A stretch of 64,000 nt of DNA from Euryodendron excelsum (lineage: Eukaryota; Streptophyta; Magnoliopsida; Ericales; Pentaphylacaceae): assembly GCA_033060915.1 (NCBI GenBank), contig CM065387.1, forward strand, positions 26,762,501 to 26,826,500, in the 5' to 3' direction. Each line of letters starts with the position of its first letter. Within the stretch, counting starts at the first letter, position 1. Shown here in pieces: positions 33,601 through 46,235 of this stretch. The notes under the pieces were generated by a model. It searched no databases. It worked only from the letters and a program-made list of their open reading frames with translations, and was not told the DNA's origin. The translations under genes and the position numbers were made by a program.

Positions 33601-34031
33601 TGGCAGGCTATTAGGCACCAGAAGTGAACCCCTCTTCCATCTCGGGGACTTAGGTACTTTCCGAAAATGAGTGTTAAAAGGGCCTTACCGATCCGGAGAA
33701 TAAGCTTTCTTAGTGATCGTGTCGTGTTAGGTTGAATGGTCTTACTGTCAATGAGAGATCAATTTTCTCGATTGATGAGACAATTGGATTTGACTTTGCA
33801 TTTGAATGGACTTATCATATTATGGAAGACGTGTCGAGCTAGAATTGATTGACTAATGCACGAGAGGCATTCTGGTCATTTTGCTGTTATTGGGCCTAGT
33901 GGGCCTGTGAAGCAGTTGTTTGATTAGATTAGACCTGGAAAGCCAGTTTGGGTTTGAATATGCTTGTGTTGGTTTGTAAGTGCTTCTGGTCGGGCTGGAG
34001 ATCGCCGAGTGGCCAAAATGAGGTGCTAACA

Positions 34032-34940
34032 ATATGGTATAAAATTGGTTTTCAAACTCTTTTTTCTATATTGATTTTGTAGAATCCTTTCTCTTGAACC
34101 TTGTGGTTGAAATGGTCCCTTAGAACCCTCTCTTAAGTGGGTTTTCCACCATCTTGACCATATGTACCCTAGTTCATTAAAATTGGTTTCTACACAAAAA
34201 AAAAAAAAAAGGGTTTTCAAAACAACCCCCTTCAAGAAGGATTCTAAAATTTTCACTCAGCTTAATTTGCATAAAAATGATTTCTCAAAAACTACCATTT
34301 CATCTTAATTTTTGGAAGTTTTTCTCTCTTGAATATTGTTGGAATGGTCCCATGGAGTCGTCTTTAGAGAGATTTCTTTCAAATCAACTATATGAACCCT
34401 TATTCTCTAGAGTAGACTTTAACATCTTAAAAATGGATTTATAAAACCTCCGTTCCAAAAATAATTTTCAAAGGTTCATTCTCTTTAATTTTCAACTCTT
34501 CAAAACTATCTATTCAATGTTAATTTTAACAAGTTTTACTCTCTTGAGTTACTGGGTGAAATGGTTCTAAGTCAACCCCCACTTAAATGGTTTCTAAATA
34601 CCGACCATAAGAATCCAACACTCACTTAAGTGGTTTTATAAAATGGTTTTTAAAACACCCTTTTAAGTTTCTTGCATAAAACTACCTTTCCAACACCACT
34701 ATGTTAAAACCCTAATTCAAAACCACGTTTCAAAACTACCTTAACCCTAGGTTAACCTAACCTAATTTAGTTAATCCTAAGTCAACCAAACCCTTGGTTA
34801 ACTAAACCTTACTTAGTTAACCCTAGGTTACCTCAACCCTAGGGTGACCTAACCCAAGTCAGTTAACCCTAGGTCACCTTCACCCTAGGTTAACCTAACC
34901 AAAGTTAGTTAATCCTAGATCACCTTAACCCTAGGTTACC
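34032..34940 (+). mobile_element. Element B 3' LTR, part 2
   Basis: After the ATATG duplication, B's LTR continues with T/C/A-rich, G-poor sequence and ends in a short-repeat stretch. D interrupts it at TTACC (34,936-34,940) and it resumes at 41,252. The 76-codon minus frame with a poly-F run is a composition artefact. No gene seen. Confidence 0.7.
34735..34940 (+). repeat. TTAACCCTAGGT-type minisatellite in B's LTR
   Basis: Degenerate tandem units of roughly 30 bp built from AACCCTAGGTTAACCTAACC and TTAGTTAACCCTAGGTCACC. The array continues after element D at 41,252-41,345, so D inserted into it. It contains CCCTA but not the plant telomere unit CCCTAAA in tandem. Confidence 0.8.
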
Positions 34941-36482
34941 TAATCGCTCCGTAAAATGGTGATACTTCACCGCAAGTGCACGACCGCGATGTAGTAATAA
35001 TTTCTTGTAAGTACGAAGTCAATCTCATAGGGAAGATGGTTTATGTAAATAGGAAAACTTACCAGGATCAAAAATCTTAGGAAAAACACTCCAATAAACA
35101 AAAATCTGATTTTAGATTGAGAAAAGATTTGTTATCTAATTTAAACTAAGAAATAAAAAGTCTCAAAATCAATTGTTCCAACCAGTTGCGTCACTTAAAA
35201 TTCCGAAGGAGATAATTTAATAACTCAAATCCTTCGACTACGTCACAGGTCACGGATTTGAAAGATTTAGCGATAACACCAAGAGTTTTTCAAAACTTCA
35301 ACTTCTAAAATAAATCGGATTGTTAGAATCAAGGACGTGCATCATCGGTTCGTGCAGCACATATACTGAACCCAACTCATGCATAAATGCTACAAGGCAG
35401 CGTATATAATGAGTGTGGTATTCACACATAAGCGTTACCGAACATAATAGGATGTCCAGGTTTTCAAAGGTTTCTAGAACGAAGAAGAAGAAGAAAGAAA
35501 ACCAGAAAATTTAACTTTAAAACCAAGAACATACCTCCTTCATTCATCCAAGATCTTCAATTAATCTTCATAATTGATCTCGACGTAAAATCTAGCTACT
35601 CATCATAATCATAGATATACAAAGTTGTATTGAAAATATATTAAAAGACTGAGTAATCTGATTACAGGAATTGAAAACTGAATGAAAACTATGAATAAAC
35701 TACTTTATTCTACTCATAAAACTACTCCCAAAACCCTAGAAAAACGTCAACCCTAGCAAACCCTTCAAAAAGATTAAACTCCTAAATCTATTTTACTACC
35801 GGTTAATCTATCTATAACTAAAAATTGAGTTAATCTACAAATCCCGTCGTCATTCGTACGGACAATTCCCACCGAGTGCTCCGATAGACTAGGTCCCTTC
35901 ACGAAAGTTGTAGGTCTCGAAACGTTATATGAAATCAACATATTATGAGCTTGAATAGCCTTTCTGGTTCGAGAGATATGGGCTTCCAAAGTTTTAGCTC
36001 TGGGTGCTTCAACAGCTTGTACTTTCAGCTCTGGGTGCTTCAGCAACTTGTACTTTGGCAACAACCTTGTGAAACCTATGATTAAATTGCATTCGAAATC
36101 ATTCCATTCAAGCTCAAAACCATTCGAACGGCCTGGCCCACTATGTGAACTCCTAATTGACCATTCGAATGGCCTTCGAATTCTCTTCGAACGGATTTTA
36201 TGCTCTCTAAATCTATTGAATGGTCTTCAAACCTAAATTTAGCGAGATACCATTTGACGTACCGTTCGAATGCAACTATGCACCGTTCGAACACCCTTGC
36301 TAACTATTCGAACACCACTTCAAATTTAGCGCGAATTTCTCTTTTTTAAGCCAGGATTCCTGAAAAACATACATAGAACCAAGTTAGCAATGAATTAGGA
36401 CAAAAATAACATAATTAAACCTATTCTAAGGCTAACAAATAACTAATTAAAGTATATAAATTGTACTTTTAGAGTACAATCA
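34941..36482 (-). mobile_element. Element D 3' LTR
   Basis: 1,542 bp. A palindromic terminus (TTGTACTTTTAGAGTACAA, 36,461-36,479) lies next to the ACAATCA end. A cluster of TTCGAA or near-TTCGAA sites lies at 36,085-36,320. No gene seen. Confidence 0.9.
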
Positions 36483-36498
36483 CACCCCCCAACTAACC
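36483..36498 (-). other. Polypurine tract of element D
   Basis: On minus the sequence is GGTTAGTTGGGGGGTG, immediately before the LTR start TGATTGTAC. GGGGGGTG before TGAT is typical of Athila-like elements. Confidence 0.8.
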
Positions 36499-38644
36499 TT
36501 TTGGTAGTCCCTAGCAAAATACTAAAACCAAAAACATATCTCCACTATCGTGGGAGTCACGAGTACATTTAGCATATACACCAAGCCTTTAAACCACTAG
36601 GTTACCCCTAGTGGACGAGTGATGTCTTGTGAGGGTTTACAGTGATGAATACCCATAAACATCTATTCATGTAATGTTAATATGATATCAAAGAACATGA
36701 AACATGTATTACCTTCATTCAAGTAAAGTCTCAATCCACCTAGATCATGAGTCATCGTAAGGTAAAGGCATAACGCATCGAAGAAATAGAATATATTGAA
36801 GTATACTATCAACGACATATAACTCTAATGTCTCAAACTCATGTAATTATGTCCTTTATGCTTTAATCCAAGTCTCAAAAGACATACACTCAACTTTGAA
36901 CATAAACACACAGTCTCTCAATGGAAAGCTCATTTTAAGAGTAAATGTACAAGACATGCAAGTAGAGCAATTCCAAATAAAAAAAACTGATAAATTGTAA
37001 GTGTATCGATTTGGCATAACTTCATGAAAGAATATTTACTGTTTAAGCACAATTAGAGAATTGACATTGATGACTTATACGTAATTGAATTAAAGATTTA
37101 TGTAATTCTGAATATTGCAGTCATATAGATGGTGAATGAAAGAAGAGCCATGTAAGAAGATAGAAAGCGGTAATAGATTTTAACATATGCATGCGCATTA
37201 CACATGATGATCAATGAATATTCATTCCCAACTTCCAACTTTTGAATAACTTCCGAACTTTTTCCATCTTCCTTCACTTCTTTTTCATTTGAAATTTTTT
37301 TCTTTTTCTTTTCAACTCCTTTTTATTCCTTTCTTTTATTTTATTTACTTTTCAACTCTATACACTTTCAACTTCACAAATATATAAGTAATGCAGCAAC
37401 TCTGAAATTTAGCATTGACAAACTTCTAAGCTCATGCGTATACAAATATCAAGAAAGAAATATAAATATGAATGACTCAATGGAATGAGATGGCCTCTAC
37501 TTTTATCATCCGAAAACCACATCAAATCAAAACTTTAAGAGTGTATAAGATGTCAATAAATCTAACTAATACTCAACTTATAAATCAAAATCAAGCATAA
37601 TGAGGCCATTTAATGAATGAAGATCAATAAAATAACCTTGAATAAATGTAAATCACTCTGAAAAGGCGATAAATAGGCTCTAAAGCTTACAAGGTGTAAA
37701 ATCTCATCCTTACAAGGACATGCATACATAAGAGAGAAACATAGAAAGATCATATAACATACTAGTGCACAACAGTGTTAACTCTCTCTTATAACGGATT
37801 TATGACAAAACTTGCAATGCATCACAACATCTAAGGTGAATCAACCATCAACTCAAACTTAGTCCAATGCACGACTCAAAATATCCTCAACATCATAAGC
37901 GCATTAATATGAATATAGATATGGTTCCTCAAGATAATCCCCAACACTTCCAATCGTAACAATAAACATAAAGAGTATGTGAAAAAGTGTGAGAAATACA
38001 AACCAAAGTACCGAACCATATGATACATCAAACCTTTACCGAAGACTTCCAAGTGTCCAACAGGTAGATCAATCATGCACTAATACCTGAAAATTACTCA
38101 ATAAAGCATAATAAGGTTTGATAGAATAGAATTATTTTTGAAAATTTTTTAATTTTTTAATTTTTTTAATTAATTTTTTTTTTATATAAACAAAAAGAAC
38201 AAAACAAAAGAAAAAGACTAATAGGCTCCCTTCCCCCCAACTAGAATGATGCAATGTCCTCAATGCCTTAAACAATGAGAAACAAAAACATGAATGCATT
38301 AAAAAGGGATGGAAAAACCCGGTGGGACAACACCCTCCCCCCAACTAGGGAAGAACTCAAAAAAATAAATATAAAAAATAAAACAAAAGAAAGCAAAAAC
38401 TACCTAACTACTCCTACACTACCAAAATACACAAGAAAAGACTATCCAACATCACATCGAGGGTGTTTGCTTGCATGGAGCCACTTACCACTTACCATGA
38501 ATAATAAATTCAACATTAATAAATATGCGTATTTACGAATACAATTGAGCCCAAAATCATACAAAACACTCATGCAAATTTGTAAAGGATAAAGAATAAA
38601 AATAAAATCTTACATGATAGGGATGTTAAGGCTCAATTCATGTT
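36499..38644 (-). other. Element D non-coding internal region
   Basis: AT-rich sequence without a recognisable gene. A strongly AT-only stretch (AATTTTTTAATTTTTTT) lies at 38,140-38,185. Close to the polypurine tract the plus strand reads GTAGTCCCTAGCAAAATAC, a box common beside Athila-like polypurine tracts. Confidence 0.5.
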
Positions 38645-39467
38645 AAATAGGAGTATGGGATATCTCACTCTCCATTAATCCTTCTTCAATCACCTTTTCT
38701 TGTTAGGAGTCCTTAATCTCGGGCTCCTCTCTCTTGGGTTCCTCTCCCTCACTCTCCATTGTCCCTTCCTTCTTCACCTCTTCTTAAGGTATCATTTCCC
38801 AACGTTCAGACACCTTAGAAAGAATAAATAGCTTTTCTTTAACCTCCTCCTCATAATCATCCACCCCAAGAACGTCGTCTTTTAGATCAGACACCGCGGG
38901 AATGTTGAAGTTCTTTATTTCATGTTTAGTCTTAAGGGCGATAACAGAGAGACCTTGGCGATGACTACTCATATATGGAATTAGGAACATCTCATATATA
39001 GGATCATCTCGAGGTTGAGTTAGAAGCTCTTCCTTCTCGTGATCCATTGCCTTGTGGGATAATAAGGGCAATCGTTGAGTTAGTTCATTTGATTCCTGAC
39101 TAATTTGTGCTAGAGTGTCAACCTGCACCTTTGTATTAGTATCCCTGAACCCCGAGAACATACTTGTGTGATATGGCATATAAGATGACTGCATGTTCTC
39201 TTGATTCTCTACCAATGGTTAATAAGATAATAAATGATATGTCTTGTAAAATATGTAAGGTAAAGTAACAAGTGTATATAAATTATAAACATATGGTGGA
39301 GACAACGGTGGTGCATGGTAGTACGGTTGTTATGGTGGTTGTTTATAAGAAGCATACGGTAAAGCTTGAGAGCTCCACTTCGAATAGTTTGGAGGTGGAT
39401 AATAGTCTTGTGGTTGTGTTGTATATGAATCAGGACTTGTAGCAAGAAAATTCCAAGAATAATCCAT
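38645..39467 (-). pseudogene. Decayed ORF of element D, unrecognised product
   Basis: From ATG at 39,467 one minus frame reads MDYSWNFLATSPDSY, then a Gln/Pro/Tyr-rich part (QPQDYYPPPNYSKWSSQA), a middle part rich in charged residues (39,215-38,787) and a Lys/Glu-rich end near 38,650. In-frame TAA codons interrupt it near 39,313, 39,215, 38,784 and 38,710. Each is one transition from CAA. No frameshift was seen. The composition resembles a structural (gag-like) protein tail, but I recognise no domain. The position right after the primer site, where gag normally starts, is the main hint. Confidence 0.45.
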
Positions 39468-39710
39468 GAATAAGATGTATGCAAGACCAACCAACAAGTA
39501 TATGAAAATAACCTATCCTCTCAATCCCACAACAATGATGCAAAATCCTAATGTAACCAAAAGAAAAACAAAAATAAATGCTCAAAAATAAAAGATGGAA
39601 CGAAGTTAGCCAAACGAGCTATTGAGTTCCCTCGTGTTTGTAGAATGATAGAGAAGTGCTTCCTCCAAAATAGAATCTCCAAGGCTTGTCCACCAACGTA
39701 GAACGCAGCT

Positions 39711-39728
39711 TCCCTAGCAACAGTGCCA
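39711..39728 (-). other. Primer-binding site of element D
   Basis: On minus the sequence is TGGCACTGTTGCTAGGGA. It differs from the TGGCGCCGTTGCCGGGGA (tRNA-Asp type) of Athila elements at four positions, all transitions. It lies six bases from the LTR end. Confidence 0.75.
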
Positions 39729-39734
39729 AAAACT

Positions 39735-41246
39735 TGATCGCTCCCTAAAAGGGTGATACTTAACTGCAAGTGCACGACCGCGATGTAGTAATAATTTCTC
39801 GTAAGTATGAGGTCGATCCCATAGAGAAGATGGTTTACGTAAATAGAAAAACTTACCATGGATCAAAAATCTTAGGAAAAACACTCCAATAAACAAAATC
39901 TGATTTTAGATTGAGAAAAGATTTGTTATCTAATTTAAACTAAGAAATAAAAAGTCCCAGAATCAATCGTTCCAACCAATTACATCTCTTGAAATTTTGA
40001 AAGAGATAATTTAATAACTCAAATCCTTTGACTACGTCGCGAGTCTTGGATTCAGAAGATTTAGCGATAAAACCAAGAGTTCTTCAAAACTTCAACTTCT
40101 AGAATAAATTGGATTGTTAGAATTAAGGGCATGCATCATCGGTTCGTGCAGCACATATACTGAACCCAACTCATGCATAAACGTTACAAGGCAACGTATA
40201 TAATAAGTGTGGTATTCATGCATAAGCATTACCGAACATAATAGGACGCCCATGTTTTCAAAGGTTTCTAGAACTAAGAAGAAGAAGAAATAAAATAAGA
40301 AAATTTAACTTTAAAACCAAGAACATACCTCCTTCATTCATCCAAGATCTTCAATTAATCTTCACAATTGATCCCGAGATGAAATCAAACTACTCATCAT
40401 AATTATAGATATGTAAAGTTGTATTGAAAATATGTTAAAAGACTGAGTAGTCTGATTATAGGAATTGAGAATTGAATGAAAACTATGAATAACCTACTCT
40501 TAAAACCCTAGAAAAACGTCAACCCTAGCAATCCCTTCAAAAACATAAAACTCCTAAATCTATTCTACAACCTACTAATCTAACTACAACTAAAAATTGA
40601 GTTAATCTACAAATCCCGTCGTCAGTCATACGGACAATTCCCACTGAGTGCTCCGATGGGCTGGGTCCCTTCACGAAAGTTGTAGGTCTCAAAACATTAT
40701 ATGAAATCGATATATTATGGGCCTGAATAGCCTTTTTGGTTCGAGAGATATTGGCTTCCAGAGAGTTTCAACTATGCGTGCTTCAACAGCTTGTACCACA
40801 GCTTCAGTAGCTTGTGCTTTGACAGCAACTTCTTGAAACCTATGATTAAATTGCATTCGAAATCATTCCATTTAAGCTTAAAACCGTTCAAACAGCCTGG
40901 CCCACAGTTCAAACGCCTAATTGACCATTCGAATGACCTTCGAACGCTCTTCGAACGGATTTTATGCTCTCTGAATCTATCGAAAGGTCTTTGAACCTGA
41001 ATTTAGCGTGATATCGTTTGACGTACCGTTCAAACGCAACTATGCATCATTCGAGCGCCCTTGCTAACCATTCGAACGCCATTTCAAATTTAGCGCGAAT
41101 TTCTCTTTTTTAAGCCAGGATTCCTAAGAAACATACATAGAACCAAGTTAGTAACCAGTTAGGACTAAAATAACATAATTAAACCTATTCTAAGGCTAGC
41201 AAATAACTAATTAAAGCATATAAATTGTACTTTTAAAGTACAATCA
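39735..41246 (-). mobile_element. Element D 5' LTR
   Basis: 1,512 bp, the partner of 34,941-36,482. It keeps a perfect 19-base palindrome TTGTACTTTTAAAGTACAA (41,225-41,243) three bases from its end and the TTCGAA-rich stretch at 40,855-41,090. No gene seen. Confidence 0.9.
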
Positions 41247-43075
41247 TTACCCCAACTCTAAGTTAGTTAACCCTAAGTCAATCTAACTCTAGTTCAACCT
41301 AACCGAAGTTAGTGATCCCTAGGTCAACCCAACCTAGGTTAGTAAGCTTCAAGGCTTCAACTCAAAGACCCCTTTTCAAATAATCCTTCAACTCAAAAAT
41401 TATTTTCATAACATACTTTCAAAAGTATCCTACTCTCTTGAGATTTCAAAAATCAACTCCAAAACTTTTTCAAATATTCCTATACTCTATCAAAAATGCT
41501 TCCAAGAAGTTCTCTTAAACTTGTCTCAACTAAAATAGCTAGACACTTAACATTTTTCAAAAACTATTTGCAAAATGTTTTCAAGAACTCACAACCCTAA
41601 GGTGTCCCTACCCCTTTTACGGTTGGGGATTCTAAGGGAAGGTGATACATTAAATACAACCTCCAAGGTTGTCCATACTAGGGTTCCAAAATCCTAAGTG
41701 TTTTTCAAAAGCCCTTTTTAAAAATGATTTTCAAACATCACATTCTTGAAGTAACCCTGGTCCTTCCATGGTTAGGAGTGATCAAGTATGAGTGAGATAT
41801 TCAAGGGTCTTACAACCCCAAAGTTTTAAAAACAAATGGGAAGTTTCTAGCCCCATTTCCAAGCATATTTTCAAAACTCATAGCCCAAAGAGAAGTTTAG
41901 TTCTTCAATGACTAACTTCTTAAAGGTGATGAAATATTACACATGCCTTTCATAAGGTATCCAAAAAACTACTTTCCAAAGCTTTTCGAAGACAAGTTCA
42001 CAAGAGCATTTTTTATCCAAGCTCAACCTCCAAAGTTTTCAAGACACACTTCAAAACATTTCAAAAACTCCCCTTGAGTTATTCCAAAACCTTTCCAAAA
42101 CTCCCTTGAGTTGTTTTAAAGCACTTCCAAAACTCCCTCAAGTTGTTTCAAGAACATTTCAAAACTCCCTCGAGTTGATTTCAAAAATATTTAAAATCAT
42201 CTTCGAACCTAATTTCAAAAATATTTGAAACATCCCAAGTTCTATCTCAAAGACATTTTTCTAAACTCTCAAGTTCTCTTTTTCCAAAGACCTTAAAGCA
42301 TCTTCAAACCTTTCCAAACATTTCAAAGGCCTCAATGTGCCTCTTTTCTATCCGGCTCTTGCCTGGACTACGAATGACCTAATTCTCATCAAAAAAGATA
42401 TGTAGGCAACCTAAAATGGTGCGGTCATAACCCTTATTTTAACCAAAGTTTCTTTTTCAAAAGTTTCTATCAATTCAAGATTTATATTTCGAATCCCTTC
42501 AAAACTCCTGTATTTTCAAACTCTCGGATAGGCATCATGCATCATTCATCCAAAAAGTGATGACTAAACAACATTTTTAAAATTCTGAAATGGATATTAA
42601 ATGGATAATAGTAACCAGTTATTCAAGTGAGTGAATTAAGGATGATTAGACATGTAGGTACCGAAAGGGTGGAGTAGAGTGATAATCTTAGGATATCTTT
42701 CCTACAAGTGACCAACCCGCAGACCATAGATTTCTATTTCGAAGACCAAAACTGGAGTCATGTCCTCAAAAAGGGCTTTTAAAAGGTTATCTAGACCCCT
42801 TTTCAAAAAAAGATTCTTTAAAAAGGACATCTTCAAAATTTTTTGAAAAAACCTGAGTTTAGATTTCAGACTACACTTAGTTTTAGATGACCTAATACAT
42901 CTTTAACTATGTTAGGTGGCGACTCCCATTTTTTTCCAAAAGGCCCTTAAATCAAATCATGCTTTCAAATTCCAACCTAGTCGCAATTGTCTTTCTAGGA
43001 GAATGAGTTCTAATGAGAGAACACCGTACTTTTTCCTGAGCCAAGAGGGCCTGGTGTCCAAAAATCGAGGCAATA
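41247..43075 (+). mobile_element. Element B 3' LTR, part 3 (end)
   Basis: After TTACC the LTR continues: minisatellite to about 41,345, G-poor tract to 42,340, conserved boxes at 42,360-42,430 and 42,650-42,720, TGGCGACTCC at 42,917-42,926 and a decayed end GAGGCAATA at 43,067-43,075. LTR fragment I starts at the next base. No gene seen. Confidence 0.75.
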
Positions 43076-43758
43076 GTAAGCATCCCATTTTTCCTCGCTC
43101 GGTAATCTCTGTCCCAACCAGCCTCACATTCAAACTGACACAGACACATTCAAAGCCCAAATTGGCTTTCTAGACTTAATCTAGCTACACAATAGTTTTG
43201 CAGGCCCGCTAGACCTAATAGAGGCAAAATGATCAAAATGGGCTTGGGGCATTGCTCGGTCCAATTATAGTTGGCACGTCTTCCTAAAGACGGTAAGTTC
43301 ATATTTCAACATCAAATTCAATTCCATCTTGCTAAAGACGGTCATTTCGAGAAAGTTAATCTCTCAGACGCTAAGTTCATCCAGCACAAGACGTTTACCG
43401 ATAATGTATAAAATCTCTCAGAACGATAAGTCCCTTCACACCCATCCATCGGGACATAACCTAGGACTCTGAGATGGTAGAGCGGTTTATTTCTTGTGCC
43501 TGCTAGCCTACCAACATAGAATGTCTGTTGTTCGGCACGTCAATCCTTGAGGCAATAAGACCATCCAGCAATTTCTTGAGATTAGGTAGTCTCTAGAATG
43601 AAAGCAGACCGTTAGAGTGATAGAAACACTAATAAACATCGCAACCATCAGAGTGACAGAAACACTCGTAAATAGGTCGACATCGGGAATACCAACAAAC
43701 CACCATATCACGAGAGCGAACATGCCTCTTAGCCGTGACACTTTTACTGGAGGACAGG
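43076..43758 (+). mobile_element. LTR fragment I (U3 start)
   Basis: It begins GTAAGCATCCCATTTTT, the family LTR start with the first T lost. It continues with U3 inverted repeats: GAGTGATAGAAACACTA near 43,615 and GAGTGACAGAAACACTC near 43,651. Around 43,740 it breaks into opposite-orientation LTR sequence H. The rest would lie beyond the window. Confidence 0.7.
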
Positions 43759-46034
43759 TGTCATACCTAGAAGGACAAGTGGGAAAAACTCGGTACTCTC
43801 TCGTTAGAACTCATCCTCCTAGAAGGACAAGTGCGACTAGGTTTGAATTGAAAGTAGATTTGATTAAGGGCTCTTGAAAAAAGTTTAGAGTCATCACCTA
43901 ACTTAATTAAGATGAGTTAGGTCACCTAAAACTAAGCACAATCCAAATATTACACTCAATGTTTTTTAAAATAGTTTGGAAACTTCCTCAAGAGAGGGTT
44001 TTTAAGAAAATAAGTTGTTTGACAATCTTTGAAAAGTTTTAAGCCCTTTTTGAAAATAATTCCATTTTGATTTTTGAAAATAGTGATTCTAGGTTCAGGA
44101 GTTAATTATGTGTAGGGAAGATATACTAAGATCTTCACCCTACCCTGCCTTTGCGGTACCTACATGTCTACTCACCCCAAGTTCACTCATTTAGAATCTT
44201 TGATTAACAAATGTCCAACTGTATCCAGTTAAAAAAAAAACTATATATGATGCATGATATGTAAGTGCAAGAAAAGATTTGATTTTAGAAAATAGATTTG
44301 AAAAGAAGATCTGATTTTGGAAATACATTATGGAATTGAAAATTTGAAAAAGGTTGTGACCACACTCATAAGGGCTGCCTACGTATCCCTTTGTTGGGAA
44401 TCAAGTCAATCGTAGTTCAGACAAGAGTTCGATTAAAAATAGACAGTTTGAGATTTTTGAACAAGTTTATTTGAAAATATTTGATTTGAGAAGAGTTTGA
44501 TTCGAAAAAGGATTTTATTTGAACTTGGAATAGAAGATTTGAAATCGAGATTTGATTAGAAATTGAACCTAGACTTAGAATTGAACTTGGAAAAGGATTT
44601 GAACTTTGAAAGAGAACTTACACTTGATTTTGACTTAGATTGAAGTTGAAAACCATCTTGGTTTAGAAAGGAGTTTTAGGAAAGAGTTGAAACTTCCTAA
44701 GTTAGGATTATGGTTGAATTAGGGTTTAGGTATTCTAAGGTTTAGGCAACCTAAGGTTGGAGCATGGACTTGAAATAAGAAGGTTTGATCTAGACTTAAA
44801 AAGTTTGATTTTAGAAAGTTTTTATTTTAGAAAACTTAGAATTAGAAAATATGTAGTTTAGAATAGATTGGAAGAGACTTGATTTGATTTTAGAAACACA
44901 TGACTTGGAATGATTTGGAAAAGACTTGATTATTTGATTTGAAAAGATTTAGAAAGTTAAGGTTTAGGAAAGAGTCAATTTTGAAAAGCTTAGAATTAGC
45001 AAAGTTTCAAAATAGAAAAGTTCCATTTTATAAAAGTGTCAAATTAAGAAAGTTTCTTTTTAAGAAATTTTTCATTTTAGGAAAGTATCAAATTAGTAAA
45101 GTGTTGATTTTAGAAAAGATTCAAATTTGGAACATTTTGAATTTAGAAACGTTTTGAGATTTGATAAGTTTTAGAACTTGAAAAGATTTAAAAAGTTGAA
45201 ATTTAGAAAGATTTGAAATTAGGAAAGGCTAGAATTAAGAAATATTTGATTCTTATTTCCTAAAGTATAAGATGAGATTTTGTTTCCAAAAATGGATGAT
45301 TTGATTTTGTTTCTAAAATTGGATGATTTGATTTGATTTCCTAAATTGGAATATTTGATTTGACATTGAATTAAAAGGTTAAATTTTGGAAATCTAAGTT
45401 TTGGTTTGGAAAAAGAGATTTTAGAAGTCTAAGATTTGACGTAAAAAATAGTTTTGGAAACCTATGGTTTGAAGCAAAATAGGAAGTCATGATTTTTGGG
45501 AAAGGGAACTACGATTTCCTAACTATGAATTCTAGGACTTGACTTGGACTCTAAGAAAAAAAGCTTTTGAAAAGGAGATTTTTGAAAAGACTTTTTAGGA
45601 AAGAAATTTTTGAAGGGAGTTTTTAGAGAGTAGATTTTTGAAGAGACCTTTTAGAAGGAGACTTTTGAAAAGAGTTTTTAGGAAGAAAGTTTGAAAAACA
45701 ATTTGGGAAGGGGCTTGAATATGAACTTTTGAAAATCTTTTGAATAGTCACTTTCCTAAAACGATTCTAACCATGAAAAGATTAGAACCATTCTAGAGTT
45801 GTGATTTTAAAAACAACATGGATTTGAAATACGAACCATTATGATCACATTGAATATCATACTTTCCTAAAACAACTCCAACCATGGAATGAGTAGAATC
45901 ATCTTAAAATTGTGGTTTTGATAAAAACAAATTAGAGTTCACATCCAAAATATGGACCTTGATAGCCACAATGAATATAACACTTTCCTAAAATAACCTT
46001 AACCATGGAACGGCTAGAATCACTTTAAGATTGT
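43759..46034 (-). mobile_element. LTR fragment H, opposite orientation
   Basis: It starts near TGTCATACC, a shortened LTR terminus, and contains the family's LTR-end sequence on minus: the conserved boxes at 44,105-44,175 and 44,360-44,420 and the C-poor tract at 44,430-45,700. It stops at ATTGT (46,030-46,034), where element E is inserted. The start boundary is uncertain because the terminal 40 bp are not intact. Confidence 0.65.
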
Positions 46035-46235
46035 TGTAAGCACCCCATTTTTTACCGCTCGGTGATCTACAGTCCGTCCAGACTTGTATTCAAGTCAATG
46101 CAGACATATTTTGAGTCAAATCAACTTTTCAAGTCTAATTCTGTCTATTCATCGATTCGCAGGCCCACCAAGCCCAAATAGAGGCAAAATGACCAAAATG
46201 CCCTTAGGGGCGTTGTTTGGCCCAATTCCAAATCA

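Larger units (their letters stand above)
20932..34031 (-). mobile_element. Element C: complete gag-less LTR retrotransposon, 13.1 kb
   Basis: Two LTRs in the same orientation (20,932-24,294 and 30,457-34,031) enclose a 6.2-kb internal region. A polypurine tract lies beside the first and a primer-binding site beside the second, which fixes minus orientation. Flanking pentamers ATGTG (20,927-20,931) and ATATG (34,032-34,036) differ by one transition and fit a target duplication. No gag, pol or other coding domain was recognised in the internal region, so it fits the large retrotransposon derivative (LARD) class and was probably mobilised in trans. Confidence 0.88.
30457..34031 (-). mobile_element. 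Element C 5' LTR
   Basis: The plus strand starts TATCGCGCCCTG (expected TG changed to TA) and ends GAGGTGCTAACA. It aligns with 20,932-24,294, including the conserved boxes near 30,826-30,900 and 31,080-31,140, the purine-rich tract at 31,180-31,620 and the repeats at 33,320-33,600. No gene seen. Confidence 0.88.
34941..41246 (-). mobile_element. Element D: complete Athila-like non-autonomous LTR retrotransposon, 6.3 kb
   Basis: LTRs 34,941-36,482 and 39,735-41,246 begin T(G/A)ATCGCTCC and end ACAATCA. Perfect TTACC duplications flank it (34,936-34,940; 41,247-41,251). A primer site at 39,711-39,728 and a G-rich polypurine tract at 36,483-36,498 set minus orientation. The 3.25-kb internal region has one decayed ORF of unknown family and no pol. 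The LTRs differ at roughly one base in ten by eye (not counted), mostly transitions. Confidence 0.9.

Noticed and set aside
34735..34940. Interstitial telomere repeat
   Set aside because: CCCTA occurs, but units are AACCCTAGGTTAACC-like and not tandem CCCTAAA.
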